Assembly: GCF_003143555.1 (NCBI RefSeq)
Contig: NZ_CP029347.1
Span: forward strand, 372,001-436,000
DNA: 64,000 nucleotides
Origin: Saliniradius amylolyticus
GTDB lineage: Bacteria > Pseudomonadota > Gammaproteobacteria > Enterobacterales > Alteromonadaceae
Direction of reading: 5' to 3'
Shown here one piece after another: positions 17,095 to 30,681 of the stretch; positions within the stretch are counted from its first letter, which is position 1, and every line of letters begins with the position of its first letter. The notes under the pieces are model-generated. The model searched no databases and was not told where the DNA came from. It worked only from the letters and a program-made list of their open reading frames with translations. A program made the position numbers and the translations under genes.

Positions 17095-17487
17095 ATGAGC
17101 ATGCAAGATCCTATCGCGGATATGTTTACCCGCATCCGTAACGGTCAGCTGGCCAGCATGGTGTCAGTGTCGATGCCTTCTTCTAAGCTGCGTACCGCAG
17201 TAGCCAAAGTGCTGAAAGATGAAGGTTACATCGCTGATTACCAGGTGTCCGGCGACGTTAAGCCAACTCTGGAAGTGACGTTGAAGTACTTCGAGGGCAA
17301 AAAAGTAATCGAAACAATTGAACGTGTGAGCCGTCCTGGTCTGCGCATCTATAAGAAAAAAGATGAGCTGCCAAAAGTATTGGGCGGTTTGGGTGTCGCG
17401 ATTGTTTCTACATCCAAGGGTGTGATGACTGACCGCGCTGCGCGTAAAGCCGGCATGGGCGGTGAGATCATCGGCTATGTAGCGTAA
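17095..17487 (+). CDS. rpsH: 30S ribosomal protein S8
   Basis: 130 residues, [18 protein letters not shown] to [19 protein letters not shown]. It is a primary binder of the 16S central domain and, in E. coli, the translational repressor of this operon. The conserved RNA-binding [13 protein letters not shown] is intact. Confidence 0.98.
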   Translation: MSMQDPIADMFTRIRNGQLASMVSVSMPSSKLRTAVAKVLKDEGYIADYQVSGDVKPTLEVTLKYFEGKKVIETIERVSRPGLRIYKKKDELPKVLGGLGVAIVSTSKGVMTDRAARKAGMGGEIIGYVA

Positions 17488-17500
17488 CGGAGGTATTAAG

Positions 17501-18034
17501 ATGTCACGTGTCGCAAAAGCCCCTGTGAAGATCCTGGACGGTGTAGAAATCACTATCGCGGGACAAGAAGTCACAGTTAAAGGTAAGAACGGTACGCTGA
17601 GCGAGACTTTCAACGATCAAGTTGAACTGGTTCAGGAAGAAGGTGAATTCAAAGCCTCACCTCGCAAAGAAAGCCCTGAGTCTTGGGCCCAGGCGGGTAC
17701 GGCTCGCGCCATTGTGAACAACATGGTTCACGGCGTGGCTAACGGATTCGAGAAAAAGCTGGAGCTGAATGGTGTTGGTTACCGTGCGCAAGCGCAAGGT
17801 AAAAAGCTGAACCTGACGCTGGGCTTCTCTCACCCGGTAGTTTACGAAATGCCTGAAGGTATTACCGTTGAAACTCCTAGCCAAACTGAAGTGGTTGTAA
17901 AAGGCGCTTCTAAGCATTTGGTAGGTCAGGTCGCAGCTAACATTCGTGGTTTCCGTCCACCAGAGCCTTACAAAGGTAAAGGTGTGCGTTACGCCGATGA
18001 AGTTGTGCGTCGTAAAGAAGCTAAGAAAAAGTAG
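17501..18034 (+). CDS. rplF: 50S ribosomal protein L6
   Basis: 177 residues, two repeated alpha/beta domains; the C-terminal motif [16 protein letters not shown] is diagnostic. It lies at the base of the L7/L12 stalk near the sarcin-ricin loop. GGAGG precedes the start. Confidence 0.98.
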   Translation: MSRVAKAPVKILDGVEITIAGQEVTVKGKNGTLSETFNDQVELVQEEGEFKASPRKESPESWAQAGTARAIVNNMVHGVANGFEKKLELNGVGYRAQAQGKKLNLTLGFSHPVVYEMPEGITVETPSQTEVVVKGASKHLVGQVAANIRGFRPPEPYKGKGVRYADEVVRRKEAKKK

Positions 18035-18046
18035 GTGGGTGATACG

Positions 18047-18400
18047 ATGGATAAGAAAGCATCTCGTTTGCGCCGCGCTACCCGCGGTCGCATGAAAATC
18101 AGAGAATTGGCAGCGCATCGTCTGGTCGTTCACCGTACACCCCGCCATATTTATGCACAGCTGATCGCCCCTACGGGTTCAGAAGTGCTGGCGGCTGCTT
18201 CAACGGTGGAAGCCGACCTGCGTAAATCGCTGAAAACGACGGGTAACGTCGAAGCAGCAACTGCTGTAGGTAAAGCGATTGCTGAGCGCGCTATCGAGAA
18301 AGGCATTAAAGACGTGTCTTTTGACCGTAGCGGTTTCAAATATCACGGTCGAGTGAAGGCATTGGCTGATGCTGCTCGCGAAGCAGGTCTTCAGTTCTAG
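18047..18400 (+). CDS. rplR: 50S ribosomal protein L18
   Basis: 117 residues, starting [18 protein letters not shown] as in E. coli; the four codons before it are in frame but not family-like. [13 protein letters not shown] and [29 protein letters not shown] are conserved. It brings 5S rRNA into the subunit together with L5. Confidence 0.98.
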   Translation: MDKKASRLRRATRGRMKIRELAAHRLVVHRTPRHIYAQLIAPTGSEVLAAASTVEADLRKSLKTTGNVEAATAVGKAIAERAIEKGIKDVSFDRSGFKYHGRVKALADAAREAGLQF

Positions 18401-18409
18401 GAGTGAGTT

Positions 18410-18910
18410 ATGGCTAAAGTAGAAGTTCAAAACGGTGAACTGTTAGAAAAGCTGATTGCCGTAAATCGTGTATCAAAAGTCGTTAAAGGTGGTCGCATCT
18501 TTAGCTTCACCGCACTGACTGTAGTGGGTGATGGCAATGGTCGCGTTGGCTTTGGCTATGGTAAAGCGCGGGAAGTTCCTGCCGCTATCCAGAAAGCAAT
18601 GGAGCGTGCACGTCGTAATCAGGTTTCTGTAACCCTGAAAGGCACCACGCTGCAGCACGCCGTAAAAGGGCGTCATTCTGGTTCCAAAGTTTATATGCAA
18701 CCTGCTTCTGAAGGTACGGGTATCATCGCCGGTGGTGCGATGCGTGCGGTACTGGAAGTGGCTGGCGTGCATGACGTACTGTCAAAATGTTACGGCTCCA
18801 CCAACCCGATGAACGTGGTTCGTGCGACTATCAAGGCTCTTCAGGATATGAAGGCGCCTCAGGATGTTGCCGCGAAGCGTGGTCTGTCCGTCGAAGAGAT
18901 TTTGGGGTAA
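18410..18910 (+). CDS. rpsE: 30S ribosomal protein S5
   Basis: 166 residues with an N-terminal double-stranded RNA-binding domain ([38 protein letters not shown]). The loop where spectinomycin-resistance changes arise (KVVKGGRIF) looks wild type. S5 contributes to decoding accuracy and the mRNA entry helicase. Confidence 0.98.
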   Translation: MAKVEVQNGELLEKLIAVNRVSKVVKGGRIFSFTALTVVGDGNGRVGFGYGKAREVPAAIQKAMERARRNQVSVTLKGTTLQHAVKGRHSGSKVYMQPASEGTGIIAGGAMRAVLEVAGVHDVLSKCYGSTNPMNVVRATIKALQDMKAPQDVAAKRGLSVEEILG

Positions 18911-18916
18911 TTGAAC

Positions 18917-19099
18917 ATGGCTAAAACGATCAAAGTAAAGCAAACCAAGAGCGCTATCGCTCGTTTGCCCAAGCACAAAGCCACTTTGACTGGCTTGGGC
19001 TTGCGTCGCATTGGTCATGTTCGTGAATTGGAAGATACTCCAGCAGTTCGCGGCATGATCAATAAAGTAAACTACATGGTTGAGATCGTGGAGGAGTAA
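18917..19099 (+). CDS. rpmD: 50S ribosomal protein L30
   Basis: 60 residues, [35 protein letters not shown]. The start at 18917 is preferred over the in-frame TTG at 18911. It is nearly continuous with rpsE and rplO, 2 nt before the latter. Confidence 0.97.
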   Translation: MAKTIKVKQTKSAIARLPKHKATLTGLGLRRIGHVRELEDTPAVRGMINKVNYMVEIVEE

Positions 19100-19101
19100 T
19101 C

Positions 19102-19536
19102 ATGCGTTTGAATACTATTGCTCCTGCACCAGGAGCCAAAAATACAGCTAAGCGTGTCGGTCGTGGTATCGGCTCTGGCTTAGGCAAAACCGGTGGCCGT
19201 GGCCACAAAGGTCAAAAATCTCGTTCTGGCGGCACTGTGAAGCCTGGTTTCGAGGGTGGCCAAATGCCTATCCAGCGTCGTCTGCCTAAGTTCGGCTTCA
19301 CCTCGCGTAAGTCTTTCGTTACCGATCAGGTAACCCTGACTGAGATCACTAAAGTGGACGGTGATGTTGCATCACTGGAAACGTTGAAAGCGGCTGGCAT
19401 CGTGCGTAAGCACGTCGAGTTCGTGAAAGTGATCAAAAGCGGTGAAGCGGCTCGTGCAGTGACCGTAAGTGGCTTAAAGGTAACCAAAGGCGCTCGTGAA
19501 GCAATCGAAGCCGCTGGCGGTAAAGTAGAGGAATAA
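19102..19536 (+). CDS. rplO: 50S ribosomal protein L15
   Basis: 144 residues. The Gly/Arg/Lys-rich N-terminal extension ([36 protein letters not shown]) threads into 23S rRNA, followed by the globular C-terminal domain. It is a late-assembly protein. Confidence 0.98.
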   Translation: MRLNTIAPAPGAKNTAKRVGRGIGSGLGKTGGRGHKGQKSRSGGTVKPGFEGGQMPIQRRLPKFGFTSRKSFVTDQVTLTEITKVDGDVASLETLKAAGIVRKHVEFVKVIKSGEAARAVTVSGLKVTKGAREAIEAAGGKVEE

Positions 19537-19541
19537 GCTAA

Positions 19542-20861
19542 ATGGCTAAACCAGGACTGGAATCAGGCGCAAAAGGCGGTCTGTCTGAGCTGAAGTCAAG
19601 ACTGCTGTTTGTCTTGGGTGCGATTATCGTATTCAGGCTCGGCTCTTTCGTACCTATTCCAGGTATTGACCCTGCCGTGCTGGCCGAGTTGTTCGAACAG
19701 CAAAAAGGCACCATCGTAGAAATGTTTAACATGTTCTCCGGTGGTGCGCTTGAGCGGGCGTCGGTGCTTGCCTTAGGTATCATGCCTTACATCACAGCCT
19801 CCATTATCATGCAGTTGATGACCGTAGTTCATCCGGCCATGGCGGAGCTGAAGAAAGAGGGCGAGGCAGGACGTCGTAAAATCAGTGAGTACACCCGTTA
19901 CGGGACACTGGTATTGGCGACCTTCCAATCGATTGGTATTGCCACCAATCTGCCTAATCTGATGCAAGGTTTGGTGATCAATCCTGGTTTCGGCTTTTAC
20001 TTTACGGCCGTGGTGAGTCTGGTCACCGGCACCATGTTTTTGATGTGGTTAGGTGAGCAGATTACGGAACGAGGTATCGGTAACGGTATCTCGATCCTGA
20101 TTTTTGCGGGTATTGTCGCCGGTCTGCCGACGGCATTAGGTCAGACATTCGAACAAGCCAGACAGGGCGACCTGAATCTGCTGTTCTTGTTGTTGATCGG
20201 TGTCATTGTCATCGCCGTGACCTACTTTGTGGTATTTGTGGAACGTGGCCAACGTCGAATCGTGGTCAACTATGCTAAGCGTCAGCAGGGCCGTAAGGTG
20301 TTTGCCGCGCAAAGCACCCATCTACCGCTTAAGGTTAATATGGCAGGTGTTATTCCACCGATCTTCGCATCCAGCATCATTCTGTTTCCCGGAACACTGG
20401 CAAGCTGGTTCGGCCAAAATGAGTCCATGTCCTGGTTGCAGGATGTGTCACTGATGTTGTCCCCTGGCCAGCCACTCTATGTGATGTTGTACGCAGCAAC
20501 CATTATCTTCTTCTGTTTCTTCTACACCGCGTTGGTGTTTAACCCTCGCGAGACGGCAGATAACCTGAAGAAGTCTGGTGCTTTTGTTCCCGGTATTCGT
20601 CCCGGTGAGCAAACGTCGCGATACATCGATAAAGTGATGACTCGTCTGACACTGGCTGGTGCGCTTTACATTACCTTTATTTGTTTGGTGCCCGAATTCA
20701 TGATGATCGCCTGGAACGTTCAGTTCTACTTTGGCGGCACATCACTGCTGATTATCGTAGTGGTTATCATGGACTTTATGGCACAGGTGCAGACTCATTT
20801 GATGTCCCATCAATATGATTCTGTTCTCAAAAAAGCCAACCTGAAAGGCTACGGCCGGTAA
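19542..20861 (+). CDS. secY: Preprotein translocase subunit SecY
   Basis: 439 residues with ten transmembrane helices. SecY is the channel of the SecYEG translocon in the inner membrane. Conserved features include the first helix [21 protein letters not shown], the pore-plug region [31 protein letters not shown], and the SecA/ribosome-binding loop with [33 protein letters not shown]. Its partner SecE is at 36834 in this window. Confidence 0.98.
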   Translation: MAKPGLESGAKGGLSELKSRLLFVLGAIIVFRLGSFVPIPGIDPAVLAELFEQQKGTIVEMFNMFSGGALERASVLALGIMPYITASIIMQLMTVVHPAMAELKKEGEAGRRKISEYTRYGTLVLATFQSIGIATNLPNLMQGLVINPGFGFYFTAVVSLVTGTMFLMWLGEQITERGIGNGISILIFAGIVAGLPTALGQTFEQARQGDLNLLFLLLIGVIVIAVTYFVVFVERGQRRIVVNYAKRQQGRKVFAAQSTHLPLKVNMAGVIPPIFASSIILFPGTLASWFGQNESMSWLQDVSLMLSPGQPLYVMLYAATIIFFCFFYTALVFNPRETADNLKKSGAFVPGIRPGEQTSRYIDKVMTRLTLAGALYITFICLVPEFMMIAWNVQFYFGGTSLLIIVVVIMDFMAQVQTHLMSHQYDSVLKKANLKGYGR

Positions 20862-20885
20862 GTTGGTCAGAAACGGAGTGACGAA

Positions 20886-20999
20886 ATGAAAGTTCGTGCA
20901 TCTGTAAAGAAGATCTGCCGTAACTGTAAGATCATCAAGCGCAACGGTGTTGTGCGTGTGATCTGTACCGAAGCTAAGCATAAGCAACGGCAGGGTTAA
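20886..20999 (+). CDS. rpmJ: 50S ribosomal protein L36
   Basis: Only 37 codons: [22 protein letters not shown] and so on to KHKQRQG. Cys11, Cys14, Cys27 and His32 form the zinc ribbon, so this is the zinc-containing (C+) form. It has a GGAGTGACGAA leader just before the ATG. In E. coli it is also the last gene of the spc operon. Confidence 0.95.
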   Translation: MKVRASVKKICRNCKIIKRNGVVRVICTEAKHKQRQG

Positions 21000-21104
21000 G
21001 AAAGCGGCTCAGTTTTTGAGCTAAATTTGCAATTTTGACGTCGCCTAAGTATCCTAACGGGCTTTTTAGGTCGACGACAATTCTAACTTAGAGGAGTGCT
21101 GTTA
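21000..21104 (+). promoter_or_regulatory. Alpha-operon leader (S4-responsive region)
   Basis: About 105 nt between rpmJ and a GTG-initiated rpsM, the same size and place as the E. coli alpha-operon mRNA pseudoknot bound by S4. Complementary segments around 21040-21075 can pair. Assignment is by position and the GTG start; the pseudoknot was not computed. Confidence 0.55.
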
Positions 21105-21461
21105 GTGGCCCGTATCGCTGGCATTAACATCCCTGAACACAAGCACGCCGTCATTGCTCTGACGAGCATTTTCGGTATCGGCTCAACGCGTGCAAAGAGC
21201 ATTTGTGCCGCTGCTGGTGTTGCAGAGACAACCAAGATTAAAGATCTTGATGAGAACCAAGTTGATAAGCTGCGTGAGCAAGTAGGTAAATTCACCGTTG
21301 AAGGTGATCTACGCCGCGAAGTATCAATGAGTATTAAACGTCTGATGGACCTAGGCTGTAACCGTGGTATTCGCCACCGTCGCAGTGTACCTGTTCGTGG
21401 TCAGCGCACGAAAACAAATGCGCGTACCCGTAAGGGTCCTCGTAAACCGATTAAGAAGTAA
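21105..21461 (+). CDS. rpsM: 30S ribosomal protein S13
   Basis: 118 residues beginning with GTG ([34 protein letters not shown]), the same start codon that E. coli uses in its S4-regulated leader. GAGGAG lies upstream. S13 sits in the head and contacts L5 and the P-site tRNA; the C-terminal [20 protein letters not shown] tail is intact. Confidence 0.98.
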   Translation: MARIAGINIPEHKHAVIALTSIFGIGSTRAKSICAAAGVAETTKIKDLDENQVDKLREQVGKFTVEGDLRREVSMSIKRLMDLGCNRGIRHRRSVPVRGQRTKTNARTRKGPRKPIKK

Positions 21462-21473
21462 GCGGGGGTTATT

Positions 21474-21866
21474 ATGGCAAAAGCACCAACACGCAGTACA
21501 CGTAAACGCGTAAAACGCCAGGTTGCAGACGGTATGGCTCATATCCATGCGTCTTTCAACAATACAATTGTGACCATTTCAGATCGTCAGGGTAACGCTT
21601 TGGCATGGGCAACTGCGGGTGGCTCCGGCTTCCGTGGTTCTCGTAAGTCGACCCCTTTCGCTGCTCAGGTAGCAGCCGAGCGCGCTGGTACAGCGGCTCA
21701 GGAATACGGTCTGAAGAATCTGGAAGTGTTCGTTAAAGGTCCCGGTCCAGGTCGTGAATCTGCGATCCGTGCCCTGAATGCAACAGGTTACCGTATCACT
21801 AATATTACCGATGTGACCCCTATTCCTCACAACGGTTGTCGTCCACCCAAGAAACGTCGCGTATAA
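21474..21866 (+). CDS. rpsK: 30S ribosomal protein S11
   Basis: 130 residues, with [43 protein letters not shown]. It lies on the platform near the 3' end of 16S rRNA. In E. coli its conserved Asn-Gly can form isoaspartate; the C-terminal [15 protein letters not shown] is conserved. Confidence 0.98.
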   Translation: MAKAPTRSTRKRVKRQVADGMAHIHASFNNTIVTISDRQGNALAWATAGGSGFRGSRKSTPFAAQVAAERAGTAAQEYGLKNLEVFVKGPGPGRESAIRALNATGYRITNITDVTPIPHNGCRPPKKRRV

Positions 21867-21896
21867 GCGCCGTTCAAGGACAGTTGGAGAAAGAAC

Positions 21897-22517
21897 ATGG
21901 CAAGATATTTGGGTCCTAAACTCAAACTTAGCCGTCGCGAAGGAACGGATCTGTTCCTGAAAAGCGGCGTTCGAGCTATCGATTCGAAATGTAAAATCGA
22001 TAATGCGCCTGGTCAGCACGGCGCCCGTCGTGGCCGTTTGTCTGATTACGGTGTGCAGCTACGTGAAAAGCAAAAAGTACGTCGCTCTTATGGCGTACTG
22101 GAAAAGCAATTCCGTAACTACTACAAAGAAGCAGCTCGTCTGAAAGGCAACACCGGTGAAAACCTGTTGCAACTGTTGGAACAACGTCTGGACAACGTGG
22201 TTTATCGTATGGGCTTCGCCAGCACTCGTGCTGAAGCGCGTCAGTTGGTAAGCCACAAGGCCATTCTGGTAAACGGTCGCGTTGTGAACATTCCTTCTTT
22301 TAGCGTATCTGCTGAAGACGTTGTGTCTGTACGTGAGAAAGCTAAGAACCAGGCTCGCATCAGTGCGGCACTGGAACTGGCTGACCAGCGTGAGAAGCCA
22401 ACTTGGATAGAGGTTGACAGCAAGAAGATGGAAGGCACGTTCAAGCGTCTTCCTGAGCGTAGCGATCTGTCTGCCGAAATTAACGAACAGCTGATCGTCG
22501 AGCTTTACAGTAAGTAA
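21897..22517 (+). CDS. rpsD: 30S ribosomal protein S4
   Basis: 206 residues. It has the S4 RNA-binding domain from about residue 95 ([40 protein letters not shown]). This is a primary assembly protein for the 16S 5' domain and the autogenous repressor of the alpha operon in E. coli. No zinc-binding cysteines are seen at the N-terminus. Confidence 0.98.
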   Translation: MARYLGPKLKLSRREGTDLFLKSGVRAIDSKCKIDNAPGQHGARRGRLSDYGVQLREKQKVRRSYGVLEKQFRNYYKEAARLKGNTGENLLQLLEQRLDNVVYRMGFASTRAEARQLVSHKAILVNGRVVNIPSFSVSAEDVVSVREKAKNQARISAALELADQREKPTWIEVDSKKMEGTFKRLPERSDLSAEINEQLIVELYSK

Positions 22518-22542
22518 AGTTAAAGGTCAAAGAGAGGAAACA

Positions 22543-23532
22543 ATGTCGGGTTCTGTAACTGAATTCCTTAAACCAAGGTTAGTCGAGATAGAAAACGTAT
22601 CCAACACCCGTGCCAAGGTGACTCTTGAGCCCATGGAGCGTGGTTTTGGACACACACTCGGTAACGCACTGCGTCGTATTCTGCTGTCTTCTATGCCAGG
22701 TTGTGCTGTCACAGAAGTAGAAATTGACGGCGTACTGCACGAGTACACCGCCAAAGAAGGCGTGCAGGAAGACGTTATTGAAATCCTGTTGAACCTGAAA
22801 GGCTTAGCAGTAAGTCTGGAAGGCAAAGAGGAAGCGACCCTAACACTGGTTAAGTCCGGTGCAGGCCCTGTTGTTGCTGGCGATATTCAGCATGACGGTG
22901 ACGTAACCATTGCTAACCCTGACCACCACATCTGTACTCTGACAGGTGATGCCTCTATCGAGATGCGCATCAAGGTGGAAATGGGACGCGGTTACGTTCC
23001 TGCATCAACCCGTCGTTCCTCTGAAGATGACGAGCGTCCGATTGGCCGCTTGTTGTTAGATGCCTCATTCAGCCCTGTAGAGCGTATCGCTTACTCCGTT
23101 GACTCTGCTCGTGTTGAGCAGCGCACCGACTTGGACAAGCTGATCATCGATATGGAAACCAATGGTACATTGGATCCAGAAGAAGCCATCCGCCGCGCCG
23201 CCACAATTTTGGCTGAGCAGTTGGATGCTTTCGTTGAACTACGCGATATCAAGGAACCAGAAGCGAAAGAAGAGAAGCCGGAGTTTGATCCGATTCTGCT
23301 TCGCCCAGTAGATGATCTGGAGCTTACGGTCCGCTCTGCAAACTGTCTGAAAGCAGAAGCTATCCAGTATATCGGTGACCTGGTGCAACGCACCGAAGTT
23401 GAATTGCTGAAAACGCCTAACTTAGGTAAGAAGTCTCTCACAGAAATCAAAGACGTCTTGGCGTCTCGTGGTTTGTCTCTGGGCATGCGCCTGGAGAACT
23501 GGCCACCAGAGAGTCTGGTTGAGAAAGACTAA
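22543..23532 (+). CDS. rpoA: RNA polymerase alpha subunit
   Basis: 329 residues, same length as E. coli. The N-terminal dimerisation domain ([31 protein letters not shown]) seeds polymerase assembly. A flexible linker near residue 240 leads to the C-terminal domain ([55 protein letters not shown]), which binds UP elements and activators. It lies between S4 and L17 as usual. Confidence 0.99.
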   Translation: MSGSVTEFLKPRLVEIENVSNTRAKVTLEPMERGFGHTLGNALRRILLSSMPGCAVTEVEIDGVLHEYTAKEGVQEDVIEILLNLKGLAVSLEGKEEATLTLVKSGAGPVVAGDIQHDGDVTIANPDHHICTLTGDASIEMRIKVEMGRGYVPASTRRSSEDDERPIGRLLLDASFSPVERIAYSVDSARVEQRTDLDKLIIDMETNGTLDPEEAIRRAATILAEQLDAFVELRDIKEPEAKEEKPEFDPILLRPVDDLELTVRSANCLKAEAIQYIGDLVQRTEVELLKTPNLGKKSLTEIKDVLASRGLSLGMRLENWPPESLVEKD

Positions 23533-23574
23533 TCAGGTCGCAAGTTAAACTGATTTGATAAGAAGGAAAGAACC

Positions 23575-23973
23575 ATGCGCCATCGTAAGAGTGGTCGTCA
23601 GTTAAATCGTAACAGCAGCCATCGTCAAGCGATGTTTCGCAATATGGCCGGTTCTTTGGTGAAACACGAAATCATCAAAACAACCCTGCCAAAGGCGAAA
23701 GAGTTGCGTCGCGTTATTGAGCCGCTTATCACCCTTGCTAAGCAAGACAGTGTTGCTAATCGCCGTCTGGCGTTCGCCCGCACTGGTGATAAAGAAGTGG
23801 TTGGTAAACTATTCACTGACTTAGGTCCTCGTTATAGCGAGCGTCCTGGTGGGTATGTCCGCATCTTAAAATGCGGCTACCGTACCGGTGACAAAGCTCC
23901 TATGGCCTACATTGAGTTTGTTGACCGTCCAGTAGAAGCGGAAGAAGTAACCGAAGAAGCTGCAGCTGAATAA
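23575..23973 (+). CDS. rplQ: 50S ribosomal protein L17
   Basis: 132 residues, [51 protein letters not shown], near the tunnel exit. A short acidic tail ([13 protein letters not shown]) follows the conserved core. It is the last gene of the alpha operon. Confidence 0.98.
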   Translation: MRHRKSGRQLNRNSSHRQAMFRNMAGSLVKHEIIKTTLPKAKELRRVIEPLITLAKQDSVANRRLAFARTGDKEVVGKLFTDLGPRYSERPGGYVRILKCGYRTGDKAPMAYIEFVDRPVEAEEVTEEAAAE

Positions 23974-23990
23974 GCTGACACAAAAGTATA

Positions 23991-24020
23991 AAAAAGCCGG
24001 GTATAACCCGGCTTTTTTTT
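23991..24020. terminator. Alpha-operon terminator
   Basis: A 12-bp stem (5' arm AAAAAGCCGGGT) with a 3-nt loop and eight T. An A run on the other side lets it also stop the convergent gene at 24072-24830. Confidence 0.92.
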
Positions 24021-24071
24021 GTCTGAAATGCAGCTTGGCAGACTAACCGTCAAGCTGTTCGTGATAGATTT

Positions 24072-24830
24072 TTAATTATTAGACAGCATGACCGTTAACT
24101 GTTCTTGAGACATACCATTTTTCAGGCCCAGCTCTCGGAGTTGCTCTTTACTGATACCGACACTGCGAGCGCTTTCAAAAACACGTTTTAATTCATCATC
24201 GTTATTTTCATAGTGGTGGATAGCCGCACTCATTACGGTTTCAGCACTAGCGGGGTGTGCGGCCAGCAATGCCTCGACAACGTACTCACCCACAATCGGT
24301 ACGGCGTTCAGGGCCGACACCATGATTTCCATGAGTCGATTGGGCTGTGCTTTGGCCACCGAGCGAACAATAGCATCAGCGGATTGAGGTTCGGTTTGTA
24401 CCGCGACCCGAATAATATCATCCAACTGCTCTGGACTAGAGTTGGCAGCGGCGTTTACTACAAAATCTACGTAACTGGGTTCGGCTTTGATCGCAGTTTC
24501 GACGATCTCAACACACTCGGTGATGCCCTTGTCGATAGCAATCTGCACCACGTCATGAGTGAGTGCCGGTTGTGCTGAGATGGCGGCGTGGATGATCTCC
24601 TTGTATTTTTCCGGATACATATCCAGAGCGGTACCGACGATGATTTCAACATCTTCAGGGTAGTGACTTACAACGTTTCGGACACCATGTCCAACCGAAG
24701 CTGAGCGCTCTATTTGAGACTCTAAGAATTGAGCTGTTTTTGTGTCGATACTCTGGGGAGTCCTTTCCTGAGTAAGGCCGAGTAGGCTTAAACAACAGCA
24801 GGTTACCAAAACCGGGAGTTGCAGCTTCAT
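24072..24830 (-). CDS. Exported protein of ten 15-residue repeats, unknown function
   Basis: 252 residues, with a signal-like N-terminus (MKLQLPVLVTCCCLSLLGLT). From residue 58 to 207 the chain is ten back-to-back 15-residue units with no gaps. Each follows the pattern P-x5-[IV]-[IVM]-x2-A-[AILV]-x3, for example PEDVEIIVGTALDMY, PEKYKEIIHAAISAQ and PSYVDFVVNAAANSS. Only unit 4 lacks the leading proline. A shorter SKEQLRELGLKNGMSQEQL motif ends the protein. The pattern predicts one amphipathic helix per unit, stacking as a regular solenoid. I do not recognise the family. It is monocistronic and convergent with rplQ. Confidence 0.85.
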   Translation of the reverse strand: MKLQLPVLVTCCCLSLLGLTQERTPQSIDTKTAQFLESQIERSASVGHGVRNVVSHYPEDVEIIVGTALDMYPEKYKEIIHAAISAQPALTHDVVQIAIDKGITECVEIVETAIKAEPSYVDFVVNAAANSSPEQLDDIIRVAVQTEPQSADAIVRSVAKAQPNRLMEIMVSALNAVPIVGEYVVEALLAAHPASAETVMSAAIHHYENNDDELKRVFESARSVGISKEQLRELGLKNGMSQEQLTVMLSNN

Positions 24831-24989
24831 TAAATAGGACCTTTCAGGTTACTTCTGTCAGCTTTAAGACCTTATGTAAGCTAACAAGTTCAAAATTAAC
24901 AAAATAGTAACCTATTTAAACAGAAAATAACCGATTGGTGCAAATATGTGCAAAAGAACCCTGTAATGATAAAAAATATCAAAAACCAC

Positions 24990-25017
24990 TTGCAGGATAA
25001 GCGGGGAGCTGTAGAAT
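24990..25017 (+). promoter_or_regulatory. rRNA operon promoter P1
   Basis: TTGCAG (24990-24995), 16-bp spacer, TAGAAT (25012-25017), then a GC-rich GCGCCGC start region. An A/T-rich stretch (24967-24985) upstream would act as an UP element. The interval 24831-24989 before it is AT-rich and holds no gene. Confidence 0.7.
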
Positions 25018-25142
25018 GCGCCGCACTTCGACGGGACAGCCACTAACGGCGCCGCAGCAGGACGCGAATCGAAGTTGCTGAAGAGGCATTTAAGCGCTTC
25101 AGCGAGACAGGGAAAGGCAAGCAACTTTTTAAATAAAAATGC

Positions 25143-25170
25143 TTGACAGTCGATGGGGTTGGCGTAGAAT
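25143..25170 (+). promoter_or_regulatory. rRNA operon promoter P2
   Basis: TTGACA (25143-25148), 16-bp spacer, TAGAAT (25165-25170), preceded by an A/T-rich UP-like stretch (25126-25140). It repeats the -10 and discriminator design of P1, the usual tandem rrn arrangement. Confidence 0.8.
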
Positions 25171-25215
25171 GCGCATCCCGCTTCAGGGCAAGCCAAGCTT
25201 GGATTTGAAGCGAAA

Positions 25216-25231
25216 TGTTCTTTAACAATTT
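25216..25231 (+). promoter_or_regulatory. boxA antitermination site, rrn leader
   Basis: TGTTCTTTAACAATTT closely matches the rrn boxA that loads NusB/NusE for antitermination. An almost identical copy is at 27208-27223 ahead of 23S. Confidence 0.85.
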
Positions 25232-25296
25232 GCAACGAGACAATCTGTGTGGGCACTCGTTAAAAGAGTGTCAGCCAAAGATATTCATGATTATTT

Positions 25297-26828
<1,532 letters not shown>

Positions 26829-26898
26829 CGAAATGCTGACATCTTTTGATGCAGTGCCTACACAGATTGTTTTGTTGCAAAGAGAAAGAGTATAGCGA

Positions 26899-26974
26899 GG
26901 GGCTATAGCTCAGCTGGGAGAGCGCCTGCCTTGCACGCAGGAGGTCAGCAGTTCGATCCTGCTTAGCTCCACCA
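26899..26974 (+). tRNA. tRNA-Ala (TGC)
   Basis: 76 nt including encoded CCA. Acceptor arms GGGGCTA and TAGCTCC pair with one G-U. The anticodon loop CTTGCAC-type carries TGC. It lies first in the 16S-23S spacer. Confidence 0.97.
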
Positions 26975-26975
26975 T

Positions 26976-27051
<76 letters not shown>

Positions 27052-27052
<1 letters not shown>

Positions 27053-27134
27053 CATATTCGCTATTCTGCGTTGTCGCACAGCTCACGTACTGATTGTACG
27101 CTACGCTGCACGACGCCTTGACTAGCAAATATGT
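27052..27134. repeat. 83-bp palindromic REP-like element in the rRNA spacer
   Basis: The outer arms (27052-27063 and 27123-27134) are complementary at 11 of 12 positions. The inner GC-rich arms are complementary with bulges, around a GTAC-TGATT-GTAC centre at 27087-27099. The whole unit is a long imperfect palindrome starting directly at the CCA end of tRNA-Ile. Such palindromes resemble dispersed intergenic repeats of marine gammaproteobacteria. Confidence 0.75.
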
Positions 27135-27207
27135 CCGCGAATCGCTATACAGAAATACTTATGAATACTGACTGACAGTCATTATTGATAAGTGTTTCGA
27201 CACTTAA

Positions 27208-27223
27208 TGTTCTTTAACAATTT
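27208..27223 (+). promoter_or_regulatory. boxA antitermination site, 16S-23S spacer
   Basis: TGTTCTTTAACAATTT, identical to the leader boxA, 117 nt before 23S. Confidence 0.8.
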
Positions 27224-27339
27224 GGCAAGCTGATATTTAAATCAATCAAGCGAAGTAATCTAGACGTCGTCTGGTATTGCTTTATCTGATGATTAGCGCG
27301 TTACTGACTGTACGATTCTGACGTTATTTGGGGTTGTAT

Positions 27340-30221
<2,882 letters not shown>

Positions 30222-30327
30222 ACAACGCCCAAGTGACGTTAAAACAGTAAGTAACGCGCATCAGAGCAATACCAAGACAGACAGATTACCGATTTAAAGA
30301 CAGCTTGCTCAAATTGTTCACAGTTTA

Positions 30328-30446
30328 TGCCTGGCGGCAATAGCAATACGGAACCACCTGATTCCATTCCGAACTCAGAAGTGAAACGTATTAGCGGCGA
30401 TGGTAGTGTGGGGTCTCCCCATGTGAGAGTAGCACACCGCCAGGCT
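30328..30446 (+). rRNA. rrf: 5S ribosomal RNA
   Basis: About 119 nt from TGCCTGGCGGC to CCGCCAGGC, whose ends pair. The conserved CCGAACTCAGAAGTGAAAC loop is present. Its last 19 or so bases recur at 30620-30642 after the intergenic element described below. Confidence 0.96.
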
Positions 30447-30460
30447 TCTAATTCAAATAG

Positions 30461-30493
30461 AAAAGCCCTTCTCGAAAGAGAGGGGCTTTTTTA
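30461..30493 (+). terminator. rRNA operon terminator 1
   Basis: A hairpin pairing AAAGCCC-TTCTC with GAG-AGGGGCTTT around a GAAA loop, followed by a T-rich tail. Confidence 0.88.
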
Positions 30494-30512
30494 TTTGCAT
30501 CAATAGTATTCG

Positions 30513-30523
30513 GGTGTGCACTC
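30513..30523 (+). other. 11-nt arm complementary to the 5S 3' end
   Basis: GGTGTGCACTC is complementary to 30427-30438 of 5S rRNA (GAGTAGCACACC) with one bulged A. It directly precedes the conserved element core, the same position as the tuf-specific arm at 53412-53422. Confidence 0.65.
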
Positions 30524-30619
30524 GAACATGGAATGTGACAAATTCGTCGGGAACGAATTTGAACGTCGGAGCTACGCGACGACGGCCCGAAGGGCGTAGC
30601 GCAGGATTGCGCGGAGTAA
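30524..30619 (+). repeat. Structured intergenic element, copy A (after 5S)
   Basis: 96 nt starting GAAC and ending GGAGTAA. Hairpins are 30526-30536, 30540-30560, 30564-30584, 30585-30595 and 30599-30612. Relative to the tuf-linked copy (53423-53518), four of the five stems differ by paired, compensatory changes. No open reading frame. It carries no transposase and is followed by a copy of the 5S 3' end. Confidence 0.8.
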
Positions 30620-30642
30620 AGTAGCACACCGCCAGGCTTCTA
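30620..30642 (+). repeat. Duplicate of the 5S rRNA 3' end
   Basis: 23 bases identical to 30428-30450, covering the last part of 5S and its first trailer bases. It is too short to be a second 5S gene. Confidence 0.9.
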
Positions 30643-30647
30643 TTCCT

Positions 30648-30681
30648 GAAGAAGGGCTATCCGAAAGGATGGCCCTTTTTT
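30648..30681 (+). terminator. rRNA operon terminator 2
   Basis: A hairpin AAGGGC-TATCC with GGAT-GGCCCTT around GAAA, then six T. It stands after the duplicated 5S end just as terminator 1 stands after the real one, but its stem sequence is different. Confidence 0.88.

Noticed and set aside
30524..30619. The intergenic element as an insertion sequence
   Set aside because: It has no reading frame, no terminal inverted repeats of IS type and no short fixed-length target duplication; it is better described as a structured non-coding element.
30620..30642. A second 5S rRNA gene
   Set aside because: Only the last 23 bases are repeated; no 5' part is present, so it is a fragment duplication.
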